A DNA stretch of 64,000 nt, from positions 1-64,000 of the forward strand of contig JANLPQ010000038.1 in the NCBI GenBank assembly GCA_031367325.1, given 5' to 3'. The position numbers and the translations under genes were made by a program. Below are positions 32,347 to 40,372 of this stretch, in pieces (positions within the stretch are counted from its first letter, which is position 1; each line of letters opens with the position of its first letter). Under the pieces are notes generated by a model, which saw nothing but the letters and a program-made list of their open reading frames with translations, did not search any database and was not told where the DNA came from. Source of the stretch: JAAFIP01 sp031367325. GTDB taxonomy: Bacteria; Pseudomonadota; Gammaproteobacteria; Burkholderiales; Burkholderiaceae_C.

Positions 32347-34428
32347 ATGATTACTATTTTTAACCGATTACTTTGCGGGCAAGCTACCCGACAAGTCACA
32401 TCACTCATTCTGGCATGTTTCAGCACGTTTGCGCTAGTGGGCAGCGCCTGCGCACAGTCCCAGCGTGGCGACGAGGTGATTTTGGAGATGGCGCAAGCCT
32501 TTAAACGCAGTGACAAAGCGCGCCTGGCCGCACTGCTACCCCAAACCCGTGGCCACGCGCTAGAGGGGCAGGCCGCCTACTGGGAGCTGAAAGCCCGCCT
32601 GGAAGAAGCCAGCGCGCAAGACGTAGACGCCATGGTAGCGCGCTACGCTGGCACCTACCACGAAGACCGCCTGCGCAACGACTGGCTGCTGCAGCTGGGC
32701 AAACGGCGCGACTACACCAGCTTTGCCGCCGAGTACCCCAAGTTCCGCATGAACGACGACAAAGAAGTGCGCTGCTATGCGCTGATGGTCGAGTCCATTC
32801 GCACTGGCAACACCAGTGCCGAGATGGTCGACGAAGTGCGCCGCAACTGGTACGCCATCAAAGACGCTGACGACGGCTGCACCCAAGCCGCCGACCGTCT
32901 GTACAGTGACCGCAAACTCAGCGCTATCGACGTGTGGCGCGAGGCCCGCATCAGCATGGAGGCCAACCGCGCCCGCGCTGCCGCCAACGCCGTGCAAATC
33001 GTCGCGCCCGATGCTGCTGGTGCGGTGGCCGACATCAACGCCAGCCCCGCGCGCTACCTCACGGGCCGCGCCACGGCCACCGGCAGCGCCCGCCGCGAAC
33101 TGGTGACGCTAGCCTTAGTCAAGCTGGCCACCAGCGACCCCGACAACGCTGCCACCCTGCTAGATGGCAAATGGGCTACCCTGCTCAGCGCCGAAGAGCG
33201 CAGCTGGGCCTGGGGCGTGATCGGCAAGCAAGCGGCACTCAAACTATCAGACCAAGCCAACAGCTACTACGCCAACGCCAAAAACGAATTTTTAAACGAC
33301 GACCTGCTGGGCTGGAAGGTACGCGCCGCGCTGCGCGCCACCGAGGCCGCCAAAGGCTGGCCCGTGATATTGCCTGCCATCAACGCCATGAGCGACGAAG
33401 GCCGCAAAGACCCCACCTTCGCCTACTGGAAGGCCCGCGCGCTCAAAGGCATCGTGGCAGGCAAAGCCACCACGGCCATGGTCACCATCAACGGAGTTGC
33501 CACAGTGGTGCCCCGCCCCGAGCTGGCCGAGGCGCAGCAGCTGCTAGAAGGCATCGCCTCGCCACGCGGCTTTTATGAAATGCTGGCCATGGAAGAGCTA
33601 GGCCAGCGCATCACCGCGCCTGCCCGCCCGGCGCCCGTCACCGCATCCGAGAAAGAAACTGCACGCAGCAATGCGGGCCTTAACCGCGCGCTGTACGCCA
33701 TCGCCATCGGCCTGCGCAGCGAGGGCGTGCGCGAATGGAACTACAGCACCAACCTGCACACCAAGGGTGGCCTGCCCGAGCGCGACCTACTGGCCGCCGC
33801 CGACTTTGCCTGCGAGAGGCAAGTCTATGACCGCTGCATCAACACCAGCGAGCGCACCAAAGAAGCTATGGACACCGACCAGCGCTTCCCCATGCCGTTC
33901 AAAGACAATGTGCTACGCCGCAGCAAAGAGATTGGCCTGGACCCAGCGTATGTGTACGGCCTGATTCGCCAAGAAAGCCGCTTCATCATGGACGCGCGAT
34001 CTGGTGTGGGCGCATCAGGCCTGATGCAGGTGATGCCTGCTACTGCACGCTGGACAGCCAAGAAAATTGGCCTGGAAGGTTTTACCCCTGACCAAATTAA
34101 CAACCGCGACACCAACATCACCATCGGTACGGCCTACCTCAAGCTGGCGCTAGACGACTTTGCAGGCTCCATGCCGCTGGCAGCCGCCGCCTACAACGCA
34201 GGCCCCAACCGCCCCCGCGCTTGGCGCAATGGCCCGCTGATGGAGGCCGCCGCCTGGGCCGAGAACGTGCCGTTTGCTGAGACGCGAGATTATGTGAAAA
34301 AGGTGCTGAGCAACACCACCATGTACGCCGCGATATTGACCGGGCAACCGCAGTCGCTAAAGAACCGTTTGGGCAGTGTGGGGCCGCGTGATGGGGCTGC
34401 GCCTGAGGTGAATAAGGATTTGCCTTAG
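32347..34428 (+). CDS. slt: Soluble lytic murein transglycosylase
   Basis: Slt cleaves the MurNAc-GlcNAc bond of peptidoglycan to give 1,6-anhydro-MurNAc, the substrate of the AnmK pathway found at 10.6 kb. A signal peptide (about 1-37, ending GSACAQS) is followed by an alpha-superhelical domain of about 430 residues and the C-terminal SLT domain. There GLIRQESRFIMDARSGVGAS holds the catalytic Glu, followed by GLMQVMPATA and AAAYNAGPNRPRAW. The ATG at 32347 is chosen because the upstream extension overlaps the divergent 5-FCL gene. Confidence 0.95.
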   Translation: MITIFNRLLCGQATRQVTSLILACFSTFALVGSACAQSQRGDEVILEMAQAFKRSDKARLAALLPQTRGHALEGQAAYWELKARLEEASAQDVDAMVARYAGTYHEDRLRNDWLLQLGKRRDYTSFAAEYPKFRMNDDKEVRCYALMVESIRTGNTSAEMVDEVRRNWYAIKDADDGCTQAADRLYSDRKLSAIDVWREARISMEANRARAAANAVQIVAPDAAGAVADINASPARYLTGRATATGSARRELVTLALVKLATSDPDNAATLLDGKWATLLSAEERSWAWGVIGKQAALKLSDQANSYYANAKNEFLNDDLLGWKVRAALRATEAAKGWPVILPAINAMSDEGRKDPTFAYWKARALKGIVAGKATTAMVTINGVATVVPRPELAEAQQLLEGIASPRGFYEMLAMEELGQRITAPARPAPVTASEKETARSNAGLNRALYAIAIGLRSEGVREWNYSTNLHTKGGLPERDLLAAADFACERQVYDRCINTSERTKEAMDTDQRFPMPFKDNVLRRSKEIGLDPAYVYGLIRQESRFIMDARSGVGASGLMQVMPATARWTAKKIGLEGFTPDQINNRDTNITIGTAYLKLALDDFAGSMPLAAAAYNAGPNRPRAWRNGPLMEAAAWAENVPFAETRDYVKKVLSNTTMYAAILTGQPQSLKNRLGSVGPRDGAAPEVNKDLP

Positions 34429-34446
34429 ATTTTTAGTGTTTTTGGC

Positions 34447-34490
34447 GTTCTAGGCCGTAGAACCTGCTCAAGCAGCTATTGAATTTGTAG
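34447..34490 (-). repeat. CTGCTTGAGCAG repeat, copy downstream of slt
   Basis: It reads TTCTAGGCCGTAGAACCTGC then TCAAGCAGCTATTGAATT. Its left end TTCTAGGCCGTAGAA is a palindrome shared with the copy at 58746. Confidence 0.8.
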
Positions 34491-34503
34491 TGTCTCTTGA
34501 GGT

Positions 34504-34619
34504 TTGAACTCCCCTGTGGCAATGCGTCGGCTTGTTGTCTACCTTGGAGTGCGGTGCGAGATTGAACTCCCCTGTGGCAATGCATGGTGTCCTTGTTTAC
34601 CTTGGACGGGCGGCGTGAC
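34504..34619. repeat. Two tandem 58-base direct repeats
   Basis: Each unit begins TTGAACTCCCCTGTGGCAAT (34504 and 34562) and contains TACCTTGGA further on. The first 22 bases are identical; the remainder is diverged. Confidence 0.75.
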
Positions 34620-34725
34620 ATGTCGCTGCAAAAAATCTCCGCGAACACGCGATTTGGATGTGTAGAAACCTTGCGGTGGTTTGCCGCGCCTCGCTACAAT
34701 TTTTTCATCGACACGCTCACACCGC
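34611..34725. repeat. Second hairpin repeat family, copy B
   Basis: The left arm (34611-34651, CGGCGTGACATGTCGC, AAAAAATCTCCGCGAA) pairs with the right arm (34684-34725, GCGCCTCGCTACAA, TTTTTTCATCGACACGC). The arms match copy A at 26863-26990 in order and content. Confidence 0.6.
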
Positions 34726-34870
34726 TCACCCTGGTGGATGTAGTAGGTAGAAGGCACGCGCGCCGGGTTGAATGTGCGCGATGTCAGAGTGAACGACAAC
34801 GCCGCGTGTGGCCAATCCAAATAACGTGACTAATTTTGCGTATAACCCCCAGCCCACTACAAGCGACCGA

Positions 34871-35049
34871 CTGTGGCGCAGCCCTGTCGCCACCGATTCG
34901 AACTTCGGGCTCGAGGAACGCAAATGCAGGGGACAAGAAATTTAGATGTCTGAGCGCTTGCGCGAGGCTCGTTATTTCCCCCGGAATGCGTACCGCAGAT
35001 GCTTGCCCGCAGGGCCCGTGGTTCGGGTGGCGATAGGGCTGCGCCACAG
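34871..35049. mobile_element. MITE-like element with 24-base terminal inverted repeats
   Basis: CTGTGGCGCAGCCCTGTCGC plus CACC (34871-34894) and its reverse complement at 35026-35049 differ at one of 24 bases. The 131 bases between continue as a weaker palindrome (for example GAACTTCGGGCTC against GGGCCCGTGGTTC). There is no ORF and no clear target-site duplication, so it may be a non-autonomous transposable remnant or a structured RNA. Confidence 0.5.
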
Positions 35050-35138
35050 CCGGGCGCGTGCTAGTACAACGAGCAAATGAACGCGAAATAATAAGACACC
35101 CTAGAAACCACTTCAAACGGCCTTTCAACAAAAAAACA

Positions 35139-35182
35139 GGCTGATAATCCAAGTAAATCCTGCTCAACCAGCTATGAAATCA
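35139..35182 (-). repeat. CTGCTTGAGCAG repeat, copy upstream of the hpf terminator
   Basis: It reads GGCTGATAATCCAAGTAAAT then CCTGCTCAACCAGCTATGAAA. It is the CAACCAG variant, shared with 43220-43268, 10457 and 39796. Confidence 0.8.
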
Positions 35183-35210
35183 GTGGTGAGCAAAGATTAA
35201 ACCAAGACGC

Positions 35211-35234
35211 AAAAAAGGCCGCGAATGCGGCCCT
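35211..35234 (-). terminator. Rho-independent terminator of hpf
   Basis: On the minus strand GGCCGC-ATTC-GCGGCC is followed by six T residues. It lies about 25 bases after the hpf stop. Confidence 0.85.
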
Positions 35235-35259
35235 TGCTGATCTTCAAACGTTCAATAGT

Positions 35260-35592
35260 TTATTGCAAAGTACGTTTAGTAGATTCAAAGTGGTGATTTT
35301 GCAATTTGGTTTTGTGGCGATTGACTTGGCGGTCTAGCTTGTCTACCAACTCATCGACTGCGGCATACAGGTCAGCGTGGCTGCTTTCTGCGAACAGGTC
35401 GTTGCCCTTCACATGAATGTTGCATTCCGCTCGTTGACGGCGCTCCTTTTCTTTTTGTTTTTCTATGGTGAGAAGTACTTTGACATCGACTACTTGGTCA
35501 AAGTGGCGTGATATTCGATCGAGTTTTGTGGTCACATAAGACCGCAGGGCGGGGGTAACTTCAAGATGGTGACCACTGATCGTCAAGTTCAT
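35260..35592 (-). CDS. hpf: Ribosome hibernation-promoting factor HPF (short form)
   Basis: HPF binds the 30S A/P-site region and promotes 100S dimers in stationary phase. The 110-residue protein starts MNLTISGHHLEVTPALRSYV and shows the beta-alpha-beta-beta-beta-alpha core with HVKGNDLFAESSHADLYAAV and DELVDKLDRQVNRHKTK. The ATG at 35592 with AGGAG upstream is preferred over the longer frame. In many relatives hpf follows rpoN; here an MFS gene lies upstream. Confidence 0.95.
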   Translation of the reverse strand: MNLTISGHHLEVTPALRSYVTTKLDRISRHFDQVVDVKVLLTIEKQKEKERRQRAECNIHVKGNDLFAESSHADLYAAVDELVDKLDRQVNRHKTKLQNHHFESTKRTLQ

Positions 35593-35807
35593 AAGGAGAC
35601 TCCTAATTGCTCTCGTTGCACAAACGTTGGAAGCCGTATTGACGTACAACCCCAACACCTAAAAACAACTTAAATCCATTAATCTTCACTTAAGGTTACT
35701 ATGCACTACAAGCTTGAAGCCCGCAACCATGCACTGCAACAAAACGCACGTAAAACAAGATGTTTTGCAGCTAAGTGCTTGATCTGTATCACTATATAAA
35801 TTTGAAA

Positions 35808-37055
35808 CTATTTTGTATCCATCACCGCGGCAGGTGGCACGGGTGCCGATATGGGTGCCCCGTACAAGAACAGTTTGCCCACCAGCCACAGGCTGACCAA
35901 GGTAGCGCCTATGCCCAGCAAGGCGTTGCCGCCGTAGTGCTGCACCAAGCCCTGTGCGTCGCGGCTGATCACCAAACCACCCACAAAAGCAGCCACGCCC
36001 ATCGCTGCGGATTGCACTGATGAATTAAGCGCCATAAACGTGCCGCGCAGCTTAGGATTGCCAGCCGACACCACAATAGACATACCCGGAATCATGCGGC
36101 TGCTCATGCAAATAAAAAACAAAGTACTCACGGCCAAAATACCCCATATACCCAGTGGTGCGCTTTGTGTGATGAGCAGCATGGGCACCGTGGTGGCCAG
36201 CGCGGTGGCGGTAAACATTTTTTGCTTGCCTATTTTGTCTGTCATGCGGCCTACCCAGCGCGCGGTGAGCAGCGTGGCAGCACCCCCGCATAAGTAAATG
36301 TAGGGAATTTGCTGTGCAGTTAAACCACCGTTGACGGTACTGTAAATGGTGATGTACGGTATGACCGCAAAGCCCGCTGCCATTAGCAGCGCAGAGAACG
36401 CAAACGCTTTGAGGTGGTTGCGGTCCGACACTACCTGCACAATATTGGCCAGTGCCGAGCTGCGCTCGTTGCGCAAATGGTCCGTCAAAACCGGCATGGT
36501 GTACCAAGCGATGACTGCCAGTACGGCGCAGGCCACGGCGATGGCAAAAAACGGCATGTGCCAACCCCAGTGCGCGGCCAAAAATAAACTCAGCGGCACG
36601 CCTGCTACTGTGGCCGCTGAAAATGACGACATCACAATTGCGTTAGCCCGGCCACGCCGCTCGTACGGGATCACATCGGCCACAATGGTTTGCGACAAAG
36701 CCGACAGCACGCCACCAAAGGCACCAGCGGCCACGCGCGCCAGCATCAGGCTTTCATACGTGGGCGCTAGGCCGCAGGCCATGGTGGCTAGGCCGAACAA
36801 TACATACAGCGCCAGCAGCAGTTTTTTGCGGCCAAAACGGTCGATGTATAAAGACGCCAGCAGGCCTGAGGCACCGGCTGCAAACGTGTAGGCCGATACC
36901 AGCAGGCCAAACTGCGCGTCGGTGATGCTAAACAGTTGGGTAAACTGGGGGCCTAATGGCATCATCACCATAAAATCCACGATGTGGGTAAATTGAATGC
37001 CAGCAAGCGACAGCAAAAGCCATAACTCGCGCTTGGGTGTGAGCGCTGTTGTCAT
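35808..37055 (-). CDS. MFS transporter (drug:H+ antiporter-1-like)
   Basis: The 415-residue protein has 12 predicted membrane segments. The MFS loop 2-3 motif is SLYIDRFGRKKLLLALY, and motif C-like glycines follow. LMLARVAAGAFGGVLSALS and YERRGRANAIVMSSFSAATV are typical of the AraJ/CmlA branch of DHA1 exporters. The substrate is unknown. The start MTTALTPKREL at 37055 avoids overlap with the divergent patatin gene. Confidence 0.88.
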   Translation of the reverse strand: MTTALTPKRELWLLLSLAGIQFTHIVDFMVMMPLGPQFTQLFSITDAQFGLLVSAYTFAAGASGLLASLYIDRFGRKKLLLALYVLFGLATMACGLAPTYESLMLARVAAGAFGGVLSALSQTIVADVIPYERRGRANAIVMSSFSAATVAGVPLSLFLAAHWGWHMPFFAIAVACAVLAVIAWYTMPVLTDHLRNERSSALANIVQVVSDRNHLKAFAFSALLMAAGFAVIPYITIYSTVNGGLTAQQIPYIYLCGGAATLLTARWVGRMTDKIGKQKMFTATALATTVPMLLITQSAPLGIWGILAVSTLFFICMSSRMIPGMSIVVSAGNPKLRGTFMALNSSVQSAAMGVAAFVGGLVISRDAQGLVQHYGGNALLGIGATLVSLWLVGKLFLYGAPISAPVPPAAVMDTK

Positions 37056-37089
37056 ATAAATCGAAAAGTTAACTATCCACTTTACCTGA

Positions 37090-38484
37090 ATGACGCTGTC
37101 TACGCTAATCAACGCCGGATTGTCCCGCCCCAGCCACCCGCGCACTGCTTTAGTACTCATGGGCGGCGGCGCGCGAACGGCCTACCAAGCCGGTGCACTG
37201 CAAGCGCTGGCCGAGATGGTGCGCCTGCAAACGCCTGCGCAGATGGCGGGCGCTGCGGTAGACATTCCCCTGGGTGCTGGCTTAGCTGCATCCCCACGCA
37301 ATCCATCCAGCACAGAGCATGCCACCACAGCGTTTCCGTTTCAAATTTTGGTGGGCACATCAGCGGGTGCGTTGAATGCGAGCTTTTTAGCGGCTCGCGC
37401 GACGCAAGGCCTAGACGCCATGGACATGCTGGCGCAATTTTGGCGCAGCTTGCGGTCAAGCCAGGTGTATTCGCTGCAAGTGTCGCCGTGGGTGCGCATG
37501 AGCAAAATAGCTGCTGCGTGGACCTTGTCTAAACAAGTGCGCGGGCATGGCGCTCTGCTGAACAACACGCCCTTGGTAGACACTTTGCACAAGGTGATAA
37601 GTCTGCAAGGCATCGAGGCTGCGCTAGAGCAAAAAGCGCTGTATGCCCTAGCAGTCACGGCGTCTAGCTACAGCAGCGGCGTGCACTGGACGTTTTGCCA
37701 CACCGCCCGCGACCACCGCGAGCCACCGTGGGTACGCCCGGGCCGCCGCGCCGAGTTTGGCCCTATCAATATCGAGCATTTGATGGCCTCTAGCGCCATA
37801 CCGCTGATTTTCCCAGCCACACCGCTGTGGGTAGACGGTGGGCGTGAATATTTCGGCGACGGTTCGATGCGGCAAACCTCGCCACTGTCGCCTGCCATGC
37901 ATCTAGGGGCGCACAAGGTGCTGTGCATTGGCGTGGGCCAGCCGCAGCGCAGCACCTTTGGTGGCAGTGCAGCCAAGCTGGCTAAGGCCAACGCCGTGGG
38001 CGCGCAAGAGCCCGGCTTGGGCGGCATCTTGGGCCACGCCATGGCCAGCGTGTTCCACGACACGCTGCACGGCGACGTAGAGCAAGCCCAACGCATGAAC
38101 GCCACGCTAGACCAACTGCCGCGCGAGGTAGCCGCTGTCATGCCTTACCGCAGCGTGCGTGTGATGAGCCTGCAACCCAGCGAGTCGCTAGACGACATTG
38201 CGCTGCGCCACGTGGGCGAGCTGCCTGCGTCGGCACGCAACGCGCTAGAGGGCCTAGGCGCACTGGAGCCTGCGGGGGTGGGCATACCTACCAGCTTGGA
38301 TGCGCATACCAGCAGCGCAGGCACCCACACAAGCAGCGCAGGCGCCCACACAAGCAGCGCAGGCGCTGCGTCCCTGGCCAGCTATTTGCTGTTCGAGCCC
38401 GGCTTTGTGGGCGCACTGATCGAGCTGGGGCGGTGCGATGCGTATGCGCAAAAGACACAGTTGCTAGAGTTTCTGGCCAGTTAA
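37090..38484 (+). CDS. Patatin-like phospholipase
   Basis: The protein contains the patatin oxyanion loop LMGGGARTAYQAG, the nucleophile motif VGTSAGALNASF (GxSxG) and the catalytic aspartate motif YFGDGSM (D-G). It is a 464-residue cytoplasmic protein with no signal peptide. An unusual hydrophilic stretch near residue 406-426 is three exact heptapeptide repeats, HTSSAG(T/A), encoded by 21-base tandem units (38305-38367). The C-terminal part (LASYLLFEPGFVGALIELG) is the usual DUF-like end of this proteobacterial subgroup. Confidence 0.9.
   Translation: MTLSTLINAGLSRPSHPRTALVLMGGGARTAYQAGALQALAEMVRLQTPAQMAGAAVDIPLGAGLAASPRNPSSTEHATTAFPFQILVGTSAGALNASFLAARATQGLDAMDMLAQFWRSLRSSQVYSLQVSPWVRMSKIAAAWTLSKQVRGHGALLNNTPLVDTLHKVISLQGIEAALEQKALYALAVTASSYSSGVHWTFCHTARDHREPPWVRPGRRAEFGPINIEHLMASSAIPLIFPATPLWVDGGREYFGDGSMRQTSPLSPAMHLGAHKVLCIGVGQPQRSTFGGSAAKLAKANAVGAQEPGLGGILGHAMASVFHDTLHGDVEQAQRMNATLDQLPREVAAVMPYRSVRVMSLQPSESLDDIALRHVGELPASARNALEGLGALEPAGVGIPTSLDAHTSSAGTHTSSAGAHTSSAGAASLASYLLFEPGFVGALIELGRCDAYAQKTQLLEFLAS
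38305..38367 (+). repeat. Three 21-base tandem units inside the patatin gene
   Basis: Units of CACACAAGCAGCGCAGGC plus one codon encode HTSSAGT, HTSSAGA and HTSSAGA. The repeat keeps the frame, so copy-number change would alter the protein length only. Confidence 0.85.
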
Positions 38485-38538
38485 CTCCTCTTGTCACGCA
38501 GCCCTGTTACCGTTACGGGCAGATACAAGGGATAATCT

Positions 38539-38709
38539 ATGCATCTTCACTATTGGAGTCCGTTTTGGAAACCTACCCTAGTCGGTAGCTTCCTGCGTCC
38601 CCCGCACCGCAGCGTTTGGCCACCATCACCACGATCATGGCCGCACTGCACCGCACTGGCCGCATGGAAGCAACCCATTTGCTCTTGTCCCCGCCGTGCG
38701 TGCTGCTGA
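38539..38709 (+). CDS. Possible proline/tryptophan-rich leader ORF upstream of corA
   Basis: This 56-codon ORF starts MHLHYWSPFWKPTLVGSFLR and contains about ten prolines, including PP and PPSP runs. AAGGG lies seven to eight bases before the ATG. It ends 59 bases before corA. Pro-rich leader peptides control Mg2+ transporter genes in Salmonella (mgtL, corL); a similar function here is an inference by analogy. It could also be chance coding in a structured leader RNA. Confidence 0.35.
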   Translation: MHLHYWSPFWKPTLVGSFLRPPHRSVWPPSPRSWPHCTALAAWKQPICSCPRRACC

Positions 38710-38768
38710 AAAAAATAGCCTTTTAATGGCTAGCAGCCCACCCCTAACCACTTTGTTTGGAGTGAGCC

Positions 38769-39755
38769 ATGCTCAACATCTTCACATTGGCCAATGGCCG
38801 CCTGTTCCAGGAAGAGATCGAATCTCTGGAAGAACTCACCAAGTTCCAACCCATTTGGGTTGATCTTGAATCTCCCACGCCCGAAGAAAAGGCGTGGATC
38901 AAACAACACTACGGCCTGTCTATCCCCGACGACGCGATGGACGAAGATATCGAAGAATCTGCACGCTTCTACGCCGCTGACAATGGCGACCTGCATATAC
39001 GGTCTGACTTTTTGATCGAAGACAGCGCCGAGTCGCGCACCGAGCGTGTAGCATTTATTTTGAACCTGAACAACGACGAGTTGAAAAGCAAAGGCGTGCT
39101 GTTCTCCATCCACGACGAAGATGTCCCCGTGTTTCGCCTGCTGCGCATGCGCGCCCGCCGCTTGCCCGGCTTGATCGAAGATTCACGCGACGTACTGCTC
39201 AAGCTGTTTGACGCTGACGCCGAATATTCTGCCGACGCGCTAGAGGGCGTGCACGATGCGCTAGAACACATCAGCGGCAAAGTGCTGAGCGGCGAGGTAA
39301 CCGACGGCGTAGCCGGTGAGGTGCTGGCCACCATTGCCAAAGAAGAAGACTTGAACGGCCGCATCCGCCGCAACATGATGGACACGCGCCGCGCGGTCAG
39401 CTTTATGCTGCGCAGCAAAATGCTGTCGGCTGAGCAAAACGACGAAGCTCGCCAGATTTTGCGCGACATTGATTCGCTAGACAGCCACACGGTATTCTTG
39501 TTTGACAAAATTAACTTTTTGATGGACGCCACGGTGGGTTTTATCAACATTAACCAAAACAAGATTATCAAAATCTTCTCTGTTGCCAGCGTGGCCCTGC
39601 TGCCACCTACGTTGATCGCCAGTATCTACGGTATGAACTTTCAGCACATGCCTGAGCTGGCGACAACGTGGGGCTACCCGGCGGCCTTGCTGGTAATGGC
39701 AGGGTCTGCTGTGTTGCCTATGCTTTATTTTCGTAAGCGGGGGTGGTTGAAGTAA
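38769..39755 (+). CDS. corA: Magnesium/cobalt transporter CorA
   Basis: CorA is a pentameric Mg2+ channel of the inner membrane. The selectivity motif YGMNF sits at the end of the first of two C-terminal membrane helices (about 270-325: LPPTLIASIYGMNFQHMPEL). The cytoplasmic funnel domain makes up the first 260 residues. Length (328 aa) is normal. TTTGGAGTGAG supplies the ribosome binding site. Confidence 0.95.
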   Translation: MLNIFTLANGRLFQEEIESLEELTKFQPIWVDLESPTPEEKAWIKQHYGLSIPDDAMDEDIEESARFYAADNGDLHIRSDFLIEDSAESRTERVAFILNLNNDELKSKGVLFSIHDEDVPVFRLLRMRARRLPGLIEDSRDVLLKLFDADAEYSADALEGVHDALEHISGKVLSGEVTDGVAGEVLATIAKEEDLNGRIRRNMMDTRRAVSFMLRSKMLSAEQNDEARQILRDIDSLDSHTVFLFDKINFLMDATVGFININQNKIIKIFSVASVALLPPTLIASIYGMNFQHMPELATTWGYPAALLVMAGSAVLPMLYFRKRGWLK

Positions 39756-39795
39756 GTTTTGTTGCTTTTATCAGCTGGCCATTCAGTTATGCTGA

Positions 39796-39866
39796 GTACT
39801 ATAAATTTCATAGCTGGTTGAGCAGTATCTGCGGCCTACAGCGGCTAAAACACTCTGAAAACAGGC
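39796..39866 (+). repeat. CTGCTTGAGCAG repeat, extended copy downstream of corA
   Basis: It reads TTTCATAGCTGGTTGAGCAG, TATCTGCGGCCTACAGCGGC and TAAAACACTCTGAAAA. It shares more than 50 bases of layout with the copy at 10457-10511. Confidence 0.8.
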
Positions 39867-39933
39867 CTCAGAATACGCTTAGCGTGCCTTCAACGCCTGT
39901 TCTGTGCCCGCCTTGGCACTTGGCGTGAACAGC

Positions 39934-40210
39934 TCCGCGGCTGTCCTCCGCCCTGCGGGCTCCCCCTTTATGCCGCTGCGCTGTCCACACCAAGCGCCAA
40001 GGCTGCGTACTGGCTAAGTGTGAATACAGCGGTTGATCGCCCACCATGTTCATAAGAGCTGGCAGGTGGTGCATTCAGCGCAGCGGATAAGGTGGGTAAG
40101 CAGGCGGTTGATCGCCCACCATGTTTGCAAGAGCTGGCAGGTGGTGTACTCAGCGCAGCGGCATAAAGGGGGAGTAGGCGGCCCTAGGCCGCCACGGAGG
40201 ACAGCCGCGA
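39934..40210. repeat. Inverted repeat enclosing two 75-base tandem units
   Basis: TCCGCGGCTGTCCTCCG and CTCCCCCTTTATGCCGCTGC (39934-39982) recur in reverse complement at 40151-40174 and 40195-40210. Between them, two units starting GGTTGATCGCCCACCATGTT (40031 and 40106) are about 85 percent alike over 75 bases and each contains AGAGCTGGCAGGTGGTG. Confidence 0.75.
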
Positions 40211-40372
40211 AGCTAAGTACGCCGCCTGCCAGCTCCCGTACAAAACAAAAAGACAAGCTCAGGACACACAAGACACAAGTGCCTAATCCAATTGACGATA
40301 GATCAATAAGTCAACTGAAGTGGAAAAACACCTCCAAAAGCCTGCAGCCCGAAGCCCGAGGAGCGAAAAGGG

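Larger units (their letters stand above)
34429..35210. other. slt / hpf intergenic region rich in repeats
   Basis: No gene is visible. In order it holds a CTGCTTGAGCAG repeat copy, two 58-base tandem units, copy B of the second hairpin family, a 179-base inverted-repeat element and another CTGCTTGAGCAG repeat copy. It looks like a place where non-coding repeats accumulate. Confidence 0.7.
39756..40372. other. corA / cytochrome b561 intergenic region with repeats
   Basis: No gene is seen. It contains an extended CTGCTTGAGCAG repeat copy, a large inverted repeat (39934-39982 against 40151-40210) and two tandem 75-base units between its arms. All ORFs here are short and unlike known proteins. 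Confidence 0.6.

Noticed and set aside
34504..34619. Direct repeats considered as a CRISPR array
   Set aside because: Only two units exist, the spacing does not show the repeat-spacer pattern, and no cas gene is present.
34890..34915. GATTCGAACTTCGGGCTC resembles a tRNA T-arm
   Set aside because: No acceptor, D or anticodon stem can be built around it on either strand; it lies in the inverted-repeat element instead.
38638..38727. Second short ORF (MAALHRTGRMEATHLLL) in the corA leader
   Set aside because: It has no ribosome binding site and overlaps the better supported proline-rich leader ORF.
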